Assembly: GCA_017889745.1 (NCBI GenBank) | Contig: JAGGAG010000065.1 | Location: forward strand, 1 to 12,878 | Origin: Gemmatimonadota bacterium | GTDB lineage: Bacteria; Gemmatimonadota; Gemmatimonadetes; Gemmatimonadales; GWC2-71-9 | Direction: 5' to 3' | Length of the DNA: 12,878 nucleotides | In this document: one piece after another, positions 6,782-12,878 of the stretch | Layout of the letters: every line of letters begins with the position of its first letter | How positions within the stretch are numbered: the stretch's first letter is position 1 | The notes under the pieces: generated by a model | The model's database searches: none | Told to the model about the DNA's origin: nothing | What the model saw: the letters and a program-made list of their open reading frames with translations, nothing else | Program-made: the position numbers and the translations under genes

Positions 6782-6808
6782 GGCTATGCCATCCATGCGG
6801 GACACCGT

Positions 6809-7903
6809 ATGAACCTCAAGACCTGGGCTCTCATGCGCGCCGGGGCCATCGGCCTCGCCACGTCTCTTCTGGCGGCGCCCCCGCTGCATGCGGGCGAGAA
6901 GACTGACGTTCTCTACATGAAGAATGGCGACCGCCTCACTTGCGAGATCAAGTCGCTCGACGCCGGCGCGCTGCAGGTGAGCCTCGACTACGTGGAGGGG
7001 ACGATTTCGGTGCAGTGGTCCCTGGTGGAGCGCCTCGACAGCAAGCGCCTCTTCATCGTGAAGCTGTCGGATGGCTCGGTCTACACCGGCACGCTGTCGA
7101 TCGCCGAGACCGTGCCCGACCAGCCCTCCAAGCTGCAGATCTCCGCAGGGCCGGGTAGCTATGTGCAGATCGACAAGACGAGCATCGTGGTGATGGGAGA
7201 GACGTCCAGGAACTTCTGGCAGCGCATTGCCGTGGACATCTCCTCGGGGATCATCTACAGCAAGGGCAACCAGTCGACCCAGTACAACATCGCTTCGACG
7301 ATCACCTATCCCCGCCCGCGGTGGGGCCTCAATCTCGACCTCAACTCGTCCCTCTCGAAGAGCGAGGGCGTTACGGCCTCCACCCGCAACCAGGGCACGC
7401 TGGGCTTCCAGCACCTCCTGCCGTGGAACAACTACTTCTATGCCGGGGATCTGGGCCTGCTCCAGAGCACCGAGCAGGGCATCGACCTGCGCACCAGTGT
7501 CACGGGCGGCATCGGGCGCTACTTCAAGCATACCGGGCAGATGAGCGTGTCCATGCTCGGCGGGCTGGGTTGGCAGAACACCCGGTATTCGCCGTCAGCC
7601 GTGCCCGAGACGCCCCAGGATATCCTGGCGCTGGTGATTGGCGGCGGCTTCCAGATGCAGAGCTTCAGCAAGACCAACCTCGATATCACCGTCAGCATAC
7701 TGCCGGCGCTCTCGGACCCGGGCCGCTTCTTCCTCAACACCAACGCCACCTATTACCTGAAGCTCTGGAGCAACCTCACGCTCAATCTATCGTTCTACGG
7801 CAGCTGGGACTCCGAGCCACCGGCGTCTTACTCCGGCAGCGACTACGGTTTCAGTTCCGGGCTCGGCTGGAGCTTCGGCAACAGCTGGACGCCGACTCAC
7901 TAG
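6809..7903 (+). CDS. DUF481-type outer-membrane beta-barrel protein, copy 2
   Basis: A 364-residue paralogue of the preceding protein. The signal peptide (MNLKTWALMRAGAIGLATSL to the cleavage point after PLHA) and the following 50 residues (GEKTDVLYMKNGDRLTCEIK, SLDAGAL, LDYVEGTISV) are almost the same as in copy 1. The stretch around residues 95-130 has diverged. The barrel again shows FWQR, YSKGNQSTQYN, RWG, STRNQ, LLQSTEQG, ALSDPGRFFL, TNATYY and SDYGFSSGLGWSF. The start at 6809 mirrors copy 1: both have cgggacacc ending two to three bases before ATG. The 91-base gap and matching strand suggest co-transcription. Retention of all barrel landmarks with a changed periplasmic segment suggests two working variants, not a decaying copy. 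Function unknown. Confidence 0.85.
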   Translation: MNLKTWALMRAGAIGLATSLLAAPPLHAGEKTDVLYMKNGDRLTCEIKSLDAGALQVSLDYVEGTISVQWSLVERLDSKRLFIVKLSDGSVYTGTLSIAETVPDQPSKLQISAGPGSYVQIDKTSIVVMGETSRNFWQRIAVDISSGIIYSKGNQSTQYNIASTITYPRPRWGLNLDLNSSLSKSEGVTASTRNQGTLGFQHLLPWNNYFYAGDLGLLQSTEQGIDLRTSVTGGIGRYFKHTGQMSVSMLGGLGWQNTRYSPSAVPETPQDILALVIGGGFQMQSFSKTNLDITVSILPALSDPGRFFLNTNATYYLKLWSNLTLNLSFYGSWDSEPPASYSGSDYGFSSGLGWSFGNSWTPTH

Positions 7904-7914
7904 CCGTCAGCCCT

Positions 7915-7927
7915 CTCCTCGCAGGAG
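7915..7927 (+). promoter_or_regulatory. Shine-Dalgarno of the DUF4239 gene inside a hairpin
   Basis: AGGAG (7923-7927) is fully complementary to ctcct (7915-7919) across a 3-base loop. The preceding stop codon ends at 7903, so a ribosome finishing the upstream gene would cover and open the hairpin. This supports translational coupling. The five-base gap after AGGAG points to ATG 7933 rather than ATG 7930 as the start. Confidence 0.5.
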
Positions 7928-7932
7928 CAATG

Positions 7933-8688
7933 ATGAGCCCTCATGCCGTTGGCCTGATCGTCTTTGCCAGCCTCTTCGGTGCGGCGCTCCTCGGCATGTG
8001 GGTGCGTACCTGGCTACCCGGGCACCACCTGAATCCCGAGGCCAAGGACTCGGTCCGGGTAGCGATGGGCACCGTGGCCACCATGGCCGCCCTCGTTCTG
8101 GGCCTGCTCGTCGCATCCACCAAGGGCACCTACGACGCCGAGCGGAATGAATCGACCCAGTTGGCCTCGCGGATCATCTACCTGGACCGGGTGCTCGCGA
8201 TGTATGGTCTCGAGACCGCCCAGGCGAGGGACGAGCTGCGCGAGGCCACCAGCGGCATGATCGAGCGCATGTGGCCGGAGGAGCGCGGGGCGCAGGTGGT
8301 GCTCGAGCCCAACGAGAAATGGAGCGATGAGCTTCCGAAGGCGATCTACAGCCTCGCCCCGAAGGACGAGGTGCAGCGTGCGCTCAAGGATCAGGCAACG
8401 GAGATGGTCGATGACCTGGGGCAGATGCGCTGGCTGCTGTACGAGCAGGCCGAGACGTCCGTCTCGCGGGCCATGCTCCTCGTCGTGATTCTCTGGCTCG
8501 GGATTCTCTTCCTGAGCATCGGGCTCTTCGCCCCGCCCAACGTCACCGTCGTCGTCGCGCTGATGCTGTCGGCGGTGTCGGTATCGGGAGCGATCTACCT
8601 CATTCTCGAACTCGATATGCCCTATGGCGGCATGATCGGCATCTCGAGCCAGCCCATGCGCCTGGCACTGAGCCACCTCGGCCAGTGA
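7933..8688 (+). CDS. DUF4239-type integral membrane protein
   Basis: A 251-residue inner-membrane protein with four predicted membrane segments in a 2+2 pattern (about 5-24, 43-62, 180-199, 203-224), split by a charged helical region at 65-178. The layout and motifs near segment 2 (VRVAMGTVATMAALVLGLLVA) and after it (AERNESTQLASRIIYLDRVL) fit the DUF4239 (bestrophin-like) family, for which no firm function is known to me. The tandem ATGs at 7930 and 7933 differ only in the first Met; spacing from AGGAG favours 7933. It lies 29 bases after the second DUF481 gene and overlaps pgm by four bases (GTGA), so it is likely translated together with pgm. Membrane topology is seen; the family name is recognition by pattern and less sure. 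Confidence 0.75.
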   Translation: MSPHAVGLIVFASLFGAALLGMWVRTWLPGHHLNPEAKDSVRVAMGTVATMAALVLGLLVASTKGTYDAERNESTQLASRIIYLDRVLAMYGLETAQARDELREATSGMIERMWPEERGAQVVLEPNEKWSDELPKAIYSLAPKDEVQRALKDQATEMVDDLGQMRWLLYEQAETSVSRAMLLVVILWLGILFLSIGLFAPPNVTVVVALMLSAVSVSGAIYLILELDMPYGGMIGISSQPMRLALSHLGQ

Positions 8689-10286
8689 GCCTCGACCTTA
8701 CCCGTCTCGAAGGCGACTACTACGCCCGGCATCCCGACCCGGATGACCCGGCGCAGCAGGTCGCCTTCGGCACCAGCGGCCACCGCGGCTCCTCGCTCAG
8801 CGGCACCTTCACCGAAGACCACATCCTGGCGATCACCCAGGCCATCTGCGAGTACCGGCGCGAGGGCGGCGTCGATGGCCCGCTTTTTCTCGGGAAGGAC
8901 ACGCACGCGCTGTCCACGCCCGCCGGGCGCAGTGCCATCGAGGTGCTCGCGGCCAATGGGGTCTGGCTCATTGTCCAGGCCGACGACGGTGTCACGCCCA
9001 CGCCGGTCATCTCCCATTCGATTCTCGCCCACAATCGTCACCGGCGCGACCATCTCGCCGACGGCATCGTCATCACCCCGTCGCACAACCCCCCCGAGGA
9101 CGGCGGCTTCAAGTACAACACGACCAACGGTGGTCCCGCCGATACCGACGTGACCCGCTGGATCCAGGACCGGGCGAACGCCCTCCTGCGCGCCGGGAAC
9201 GCCGGCGTGAAGCGCCTGCCGCTCGCGGCCGCCCTCAAGGCCGACACGACGCACGCACGGGACCTGGTCATGCCGTACGTCAACGACCTGGGGAACGTGG
9301 TGGACCTGGACGTCGTCCGCGCCGCCGGACTGCACCTCGGAGCCGACGCCCTCGGCGGCGCGGCGGGGCCCTACTGGGACCCGATCAGCGCCGTGTACGG
9401 CCTCGACATCACCGTGGCGAACGCCAAGGCCGATCCGACGTTCTCGTTCATGCCGGCGGACCACGACGGCCGGATCCGGATGGACTGTTCCAGCCCCTGG
9501 GCCATGGCGGGGCTCGTCGGCCTCAAGGACCGGTTCCGGGTCGCGTTCGCCAACGACCCCGACGCCGACCGCCACGGGATCGTGACGCCGTCGGTGGGGC
9601 TGATGAATCCCAATCACTATCTCGCGGCCGCTATCGGCTACCTGCTTTCGCACCGCCCGGGCTGGCCCACTGGCGCGGCCGTGGGGAAGACGCTCGTCAG
9701 CAGCAGCATGATCGATCGCGTCGTGGCTGCGGCGGGGCGCCGGCTGCTCGAGGTGCCCGTGGGCTTCAAGTGGTTTGCGCCGGGCCTGTTCGACGGTTCC
9801 TGCTGTTTCGGGGGCGAGGAGAGTGCGGGAGCGAGCTTCCTGCGCCGCGATGGCACGGTGTGGACCACCGACAAGGACGGCCTGATCCTGGCCCTGCTTG
9901 CCGCCGAGATCACCGCGCGCACCGGACGCGATCCCGGCGAGCACTACCGGGACCTCACCGCCACGATGGGCGCATCCGCCTACACGCGCATCGACGCGCC
10001 CGCGTCGGCCGCGGAGCGAGCGGCACTCGGTCGGCTCTCCCCGGACGCGGTCACGGCCTCCACGCTCGCCGGCGAGCCGATCACGGCACGCCTCACCCGG
10101 GCGCCGGGTAACGGCGCCCCGATCGGCGGGCTCAAGGTAGTGGCGGGAAACTGCTGGTTTGCGGCCCGGCCCTCGGGCACGGAGAACATCTGCAAGATCT
10201 ACGCGGAGAGCTTCAACGGCGAAGTGCACCTGCGCCAGGTGGTGCAGGAAGCGCGTGACATCGTGAGCGCCGCCCTTACGGCGTAG
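8685..10286 (+). CDS. pgm: Phosphoglucomutase, alpha-D-glucose phosphate-specific
   Basis: A 533-residue cytosolic enzyme that interconverts glucose-1-phosphate and glucose-6-phosphate, linking glycolysis with UDP-glucose, glycogen and envelope sugar synthesis. All four family loops are present: the phosphoserine loop ITPSHNPPEDGG with catalytic Ser133, the Mg2+ loop DPDADR (291-296), the sugar-specificity loop GEESAG (377-382), and the phosphate-binding loop RPSGTEN (495-501). The N-terminal FGTSGHRG (28-35) is also typical. Length is close to the E. coli Pgm of 546. The sequence is of the E. coli Pgm subtype rather than the phosphomannomutase (AlgC) subtype. The start is GTG 8685, overlapping the upstream stop as GTGA, without a clear Shine-Dalgarno, so initiation probably depends on ribosomes finishing the DUF4239 gene. 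The 3' end overlaps the converging gene by 11 bases. Confidence 0.96.
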   Translation: MSLDLTRLEGDYYARHPDPDDPAQQVAFGTSGHRGSSLSGTFTEDHILAITQAICEYRREGGVDGPLFLGKDTHALSTPAGRSAIEVLAANGVWLIVQADDGVTPTPVISHSILAHNRHRRDHLADGIVITPSHNPPEDGGFKYNTTNGGPADTDVTRWIQDRANALLRAGNAGVKRLPLAAALKADTTHARDLVMPYVNDLGNVVDLDVVRAAGLHLGADALGGAAGPYWDPISAVYGLDITVANAKADPTFSFMPADHDGRIRMDCSSPWAMAGLVGLKDRFRVAFANDPDADRHGIVTPSVGLMNPNHYLAAAIGYLLSHRPGWPTGAAVGKTLVSSSMIDRVVAAAGRRLLEVPVGFKWFAPGLFDGSCCFGGEESAGASFLRRDGTVWTTDKDGLILALLAAEITARTGRDPGEHYRDLTATMGASAYTRIDAPASAAERAALGRLSPDAVTASTLAGEPITARLTRAPGNGAPIGGLKVVAGNCWFAARPSGTENICKIYAESFNGEVHLRQVVQEARDIVSAALTA

Positions 10287-12414
10287 CCTTCGCGACCGTG
10301 GAGGGTGGCGTCAGGCCATTCAGCTCGCGCACCACGCCCACGAGATCGCCCACCCCGTAGAAATCGACCGCGATGATGTTCGGGAGGTGCTTCCGCTGCT
10401 TCATGCACTGCCGCGCCCTCTTGAGCAGGAAGTCATAGGCGTTCACGATCTCGGCGTTGCTGGGCTTGGGCGCCGGCGTGGACTCGATCCAGTGGTTGAT
10501 CTGGAACAGCAGCGCGTTGCTGCCGCCCCGATTGGCCTTGCAGGAGAACTCCTGCGGCTCGTGGAAGGTGTAGGGCGTCTCCATGATCGCCCCGTCGAAC
10601 GCCGGGTAGAGCCAGGGCACCCCGGGCGCCCCCGACTCGAGGAACACGACGAGCGGCGTGCCGGCCTCGATGAGGGAGCGCAGCGTTGGCAACGGCGCCG
10701 TTATCGGGCCGCGATAGACGTACTGGGCAAGACCGGCCTTCTCGAAGTCGGCGGCGATGCTGTCGGGCGGCGCATAGTCCTCGATGACCATCACCAGCAC
10801 CTCCTCGGGATTGCCCCGCAGGAAGTCGCGCACCTCTTCGAGTTCCGGCACGAGCGGGGCGCTGCCGATTTCGCAGAAACCGTGGCACAAGTAACGCGCG
10901 GGAGGGCCGCTGGGGTCGCCGGTAAGGCGGTTGCGAATGCGCACCGCGACGGCCGTCGCCGAGTCTCCCACGGCGTTCTCGATCTTGAGCGCCGACTGTG
11001 CCTCTGCGTCGAGGTCGGTCCGCACGATCCCCTCCACCGGCACGCCGTTGTGCACGTCGATGAGCAGGGCCCGGATACCCGCTTGTAGCTGCCGCTGGAT
11101 GCTCCCGTTCTGCTGCGGGAACATCCAGTTCCGCATGTCCACGTTCGACATCGAGTTGTGCGTGGTGGCGAACACCACCTCATCCAGGTGGCGATCGCAC
11201 AGAGTCGAAGAGCCGTTGCACTGCATCGGGCCGGCCGACACGTCCGACTTCCCCGGCCGCGCCAGCACCACCACCGTTCCACCGAGCACCAGGACGAGCA
11301 AGGACACGACCACGAGACGGCGGTTGAGCCATCCCCCGGACTTCGCCTCGCGCGCCGCTTCCGCGGCCGTTTCCTCTGGCAGTGCGCCAAGCACCAGCCG
11401 GAAGAGTTCGCGCAGCCCGACATAGCAGACGCCCAGCCCGGCGAGCAGGGTGATCGCGGCGGCCGCATCCGACGGGAAGGCCACCACGAGCCCGCCGACG
11501 AGGGTGAGCCCGAGCGACCAGAGGAGGACGAGGCCCGCGGACTTGGGTGGCGTCGCGAGGATGCGGAACAGTTCCTCTGCGCGGTGGATCGGATCGGCCG
11601 TCTCGAGCAGGGAGGTGGCGGCAGACGTCACCAGCAGGCCGATGCCGCCGAGCGTGATGCTCCAGGCCACGAGGCCGGTGAAATAGGCGCGCCACAATCC
11701 CGCGATAGCGCCGCGCTCCAGCGCTTCATGGGAAATGAGCACGGCCACCGCGCGGCCCGCCGGAATGACGCCAAAAAGCAGGACGGCAGCGACCAGCAGG
11801 CCGATGCCGGCGCGGAGCAGGGCCCGGCGGCGATCGGGCGCGAGCCAGATGCCCAGGATGACAAGGGCCGGGCCCAGCAGCAGGAGCGCCAGCGCTGCCC
11901 GCGCTATCAGCCCCAGGATGCGCAGGCCTTCCTGGATCCGGCCCGTGGCCGGGCGCGCGGCCAGGTCCGAGGCGAACGCCTCGATCCGGGGCGGGATCTT
12001 GTCCGCCATCGCCGGGCTCATGCTCTGGACGGCCGACTGCACCAGCACCCCGACATCGGGCAGCGAGACCAACACCCGCTGACCGGTGGTGGACAACGCC
12101 GAGCGGTGCGCCGTGCGCACCGCCTGCCGCACGATGGCCCGGAAGGGGGCCGTCTGCACCAGGCCGCCCGCGGTCGCGGCGATGATCGGCCGGAACGCTA
12201 CCAGGTCCGGCTTCTCGGTCAGGACGGCATTGGTGAGGCGATCCGCCACGAAGGCGCCGACCCGGGGGTCAACCAGGGCGGCCGCGGTTCGGTCGGCCAT
12301 CGCCTCGCCGTTCAGGATGCCGCGGGAGGCATCGATCGCCAGGGCCCCTGCGGCGGTCAGGACGACGCCGAGGCCCAGGAGAAAATACGCCGGCCGGACA
12401 GGGGAGATTCGCAT
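10276..12414 (-). CDS. Polytopic membrane protein with C-terminal PI-PLC X-like domain
   Basis: A 712-residue protein with two parts. Residues 1-390 are membrane-bound: a first segment at 10-28, then a soluble alanine-rich region (30-165), then about five to seven further segments (about 166-191, 200-220, 245-266, 296-313, 316-336, 366-386). Residues 395-712 form a soluble domain resembling PI-PLC X/PLC-like phosphodiesterases: DEVVFATTHNSMS with candidate catalytic His419, the strand GIRALLIDVHNG (446-457) with Asp453, and YLCHGFC (508-514) with second His511, then VMVIEDY (541-547). Six cysteines (399, 406, 510, 514, 625, 670) suggest disulfides and so a periplasmic location. The pattern is closest to secreted PLC-like proteins known from plants, fungi and some bacteria. 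The start at 12414 begins the hydrophobic segment, but no Shine-Dalgarno is seen. Substrate unknown: phosphodiester lipids are plausible; the bacterium need not contain phosphatidylinositol. Confidence 0.85.
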   Translation of the reverse strand: MRISPVRPAYFLLGLGVVLTAAGALAIDASRGILNGEAMADRTAAALVDPRVGAFVADRLTNAVLTEKPDLVAFRPIIAATAGGLVQTAPFRAIVRQAVRTAHRSALSTTGQRVLVSLPDVGVLVQSAVQSMSPAMADKIPPRIEAFASDLAARPATGRIQEGLRILGLIARAALALLLLGPALVILGIWLAPDRRRALLRAGIGLLVAAVLLFGVIPAGRAVAVLISHEALERGAIAGLWRAYFTGLVAWSITLGGIGLLVTSAATSLLETADPIHRAEELFRILATPPKSAGLVLLWSLGLTLVGGLVVAFPSDAAAAITLLAGLGVCYVGLRELFRLVLGALPEETAAEAAREAKSGGWLNRRLVVVSLLVLVLGGTVVVLARPGKSDVSAGPMQCNGSSTLCDRHLDEVVFATTHNSMSNVDMRNWMFPQQNGSIQRQLQAGIRALLIDVHNGVPVEGIVRTDLDAEAQSALKIENAVGDSATAVAVRIRNRLTGDPSGPPARYLCHGFCEIGSAPLVPELEEVRDFLRGNPEEVLVMVIEDYAPPDSIAADFEKAGLAQYVYRGPITAPLPTLRSLIEAGTPLVVFLESGAPGVPWLYPAFDGAIMETPYTFHEPQEFSCKANRGGSNALLFQINHWIESTPAPKPSNAEIVNAYDFLLKRARQCMKQRKHLPNIIAVDFYGVGDLVGVVRELNGLTPPSTVAKATP

Positions 12415-12426
12415 TGATCTAGGTGT

Positions 12427-12432
12427 TATGAT
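12427..12432 (+). promoter_or_regulatory. Candidate -10 box in the AT-rich divergent gap
   Basis: TATGAT matches five of six -10 bases and lies 58 bases before the barrel gene start at 12490. The surrounding stretch 12414-12436 is the most A/T-rich part of the gap between two divergent starts, and its complement (TATCAT, TATATC) could serve the PLC-like gene. No convincing -35 is seen for either direction. Confidence 0.3.
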
Positions 12433-12489
12433 ATACGGCAGCAAGTCGCGTGCGTACGACCCAGCCAAACATAACTCAGGGGAATCCAG

Positions 12490-12878
12490 ATGCGTCGGCG
12501 CCTCGTTCCTGCCCGTTTGTCGGCTGTTGTCCCGCTGCTTCTTGCCCTGTTCCTGGCGCGGCCGTTCAGGCTGCATGCGCAGGACGCGCCGAACCATCTC
12601 TACGACAAGTTCTCGTTCACTGCCAGCGGGGCGGACGTGGTGCTGGGTTCGACGTTCCGGATCGACAACGCGGATGGCACGGTGGGCACCGAGATCGAGT
12701 TCGGGACGCTTGGCCTCTCGCAGAACGCCTTCGCCCCCCTGGTCGGGGCCACATGGCGCCCGGGGCGGCGCCACCAGCTGCAGCTCAGCTACCTCTATGT
12801 CAGCCGTTCCGGCGAGAAGGTGCTCACGGATACCGTTCGCTTCGCGGACACTTCGTTTGCCGCGGGGCTCAGGATCAA
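12490..12878 (+). CDS. Secreted beta-barrel protein, N-terminal part (runs off the window)
   Basis: The first 129 codons of a gene that continues past the window edge. It starts at ATG 12490 with AGGGGA six bases upstream, a good ribosome-binding site. Residues 1-30 form a clear signal peptide: MRRR and further basic residues, a leucine/alanine/valine core, and cleavage likely after RLHA before QDAP. The mature part shows alternating strands separated by short turns (FSFTASGADVVLGSTFRI, then GTEIEFGTLGLS, then a strand pair joined by a basic turn, HQLQLSYLYV), as in outer-membrane barrel proteins. No specific family is recognised. It is divergent from the PLC-like membrane protein, with a 75-base gap between starts. 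Barrel nature is inferred from strand pattern only. Confidence 0.7.
   Translation, partial: MRRRLVPARLSAVVPLLLALFLARPFRLHAQDAPNHLYDKFSFTASGADVVLGSTFRIDNADGTVGTEIEFGTLGLSQNAFAPLVGATWRPGRRHQLQLSYLYVSRSGEKVLTDTVRFADTSFAAGLRI

Noticed and set aside
7321..7932. Extension of the DUF4239 frame upstream of 7933
   Set aside because: It overlaps the second DUF481 gene in another frame, and AGGAG spacing fixes the start at 7933.
8622..10229. 535-residue minus-strand open frame
   Set aside because: Antisense shadow of pgm, which has every catalytic motif.
11158..12417. 419-residue plus-strand open frame
   Set aside because: Antisense shadow of the PLC-like membrane protein; Arg/Gly/Gln-rich with no recognisable domain or ribosome-binding site.

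Overview
The window is gene-dense and GC-rich, and comes from the chromosome of a diderm (Gram-negative-type) bacterium. Five of its eleven genes encode predicted secreted or envelope proteins: two partial outer-membrane barrels at the edges, two DUF481-type barrels, and a membrane protein carrying a phospholipase-C-like domain. The phylum cannot be fixed from sequence alone. A GC-rich environmental lineage such as Gemmatimonadota or a related soil or sediment group would fit, but this is inference. I see no rRNA, tRNA, CRISPR array, insertion sequence, integrase or phage gene. No stretch over 300 bases lacks a gene; the longest gap is about 120 bases.

Layout: (1) bases 1-251, the 3' end of a beta-barrel protein, converging on mgtE (minus strand, 272-1675), a complete CBS-domain Mg2+ channel. 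(2) Divergent from mgtE is a two-gene cysteine operon: serine O-acetyltransferase (1733-2593) and cysteine synthase (2614-3537). It is closed by a strong hairpin and followed by a cluster of C/G-rich inverted repeats. (3) A fatty-acid-2-hydroxylase-like membrane di-iron enzyme (3657-4436), then a GC-rich hairpin and an AraC-family regulator (4518-5522). (4) A likely operon of two tandem DUF481-type barrel paralogues (5635-6717, 6809-7903), a DUF4239-type membrane protein (7933-8688) and phosphoglucomutase (8685-10286). The last two overlap by four bases, and the Shine-Dalgarno of the DUF4239 gene lies in a hairpin. (5) On the minus strand, overlapping the pgm tail by 11 bases, is a 712-residue polytopic membrane protein ending in a PI-PLC X-like catalytic domain (10276-12414). 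(6) Divergent from it, a new secreted barrel protein starts at 12490 and leaves the window.

Functionally the window joins housekeeping (Mg2+ uptake, cysteine synthesis, glucose-1-phosphate/glucose-6-phosphate interconversion) with cell-envelope genes (lipid hydroxylation, outer-membrane barrels, a membrane-anchored phosphodiesterase-like protein). The cysteine pair is well supported as one unit: the acetyltransferase ends in the C-terminal isoleucine used to dock into cysteine synthase. The most unusual item is the membrane protein with the PI-PLC X-like domain. Second are the tandem DUF481 paralogues, whose leaders share short sequence blocks and hairpins.
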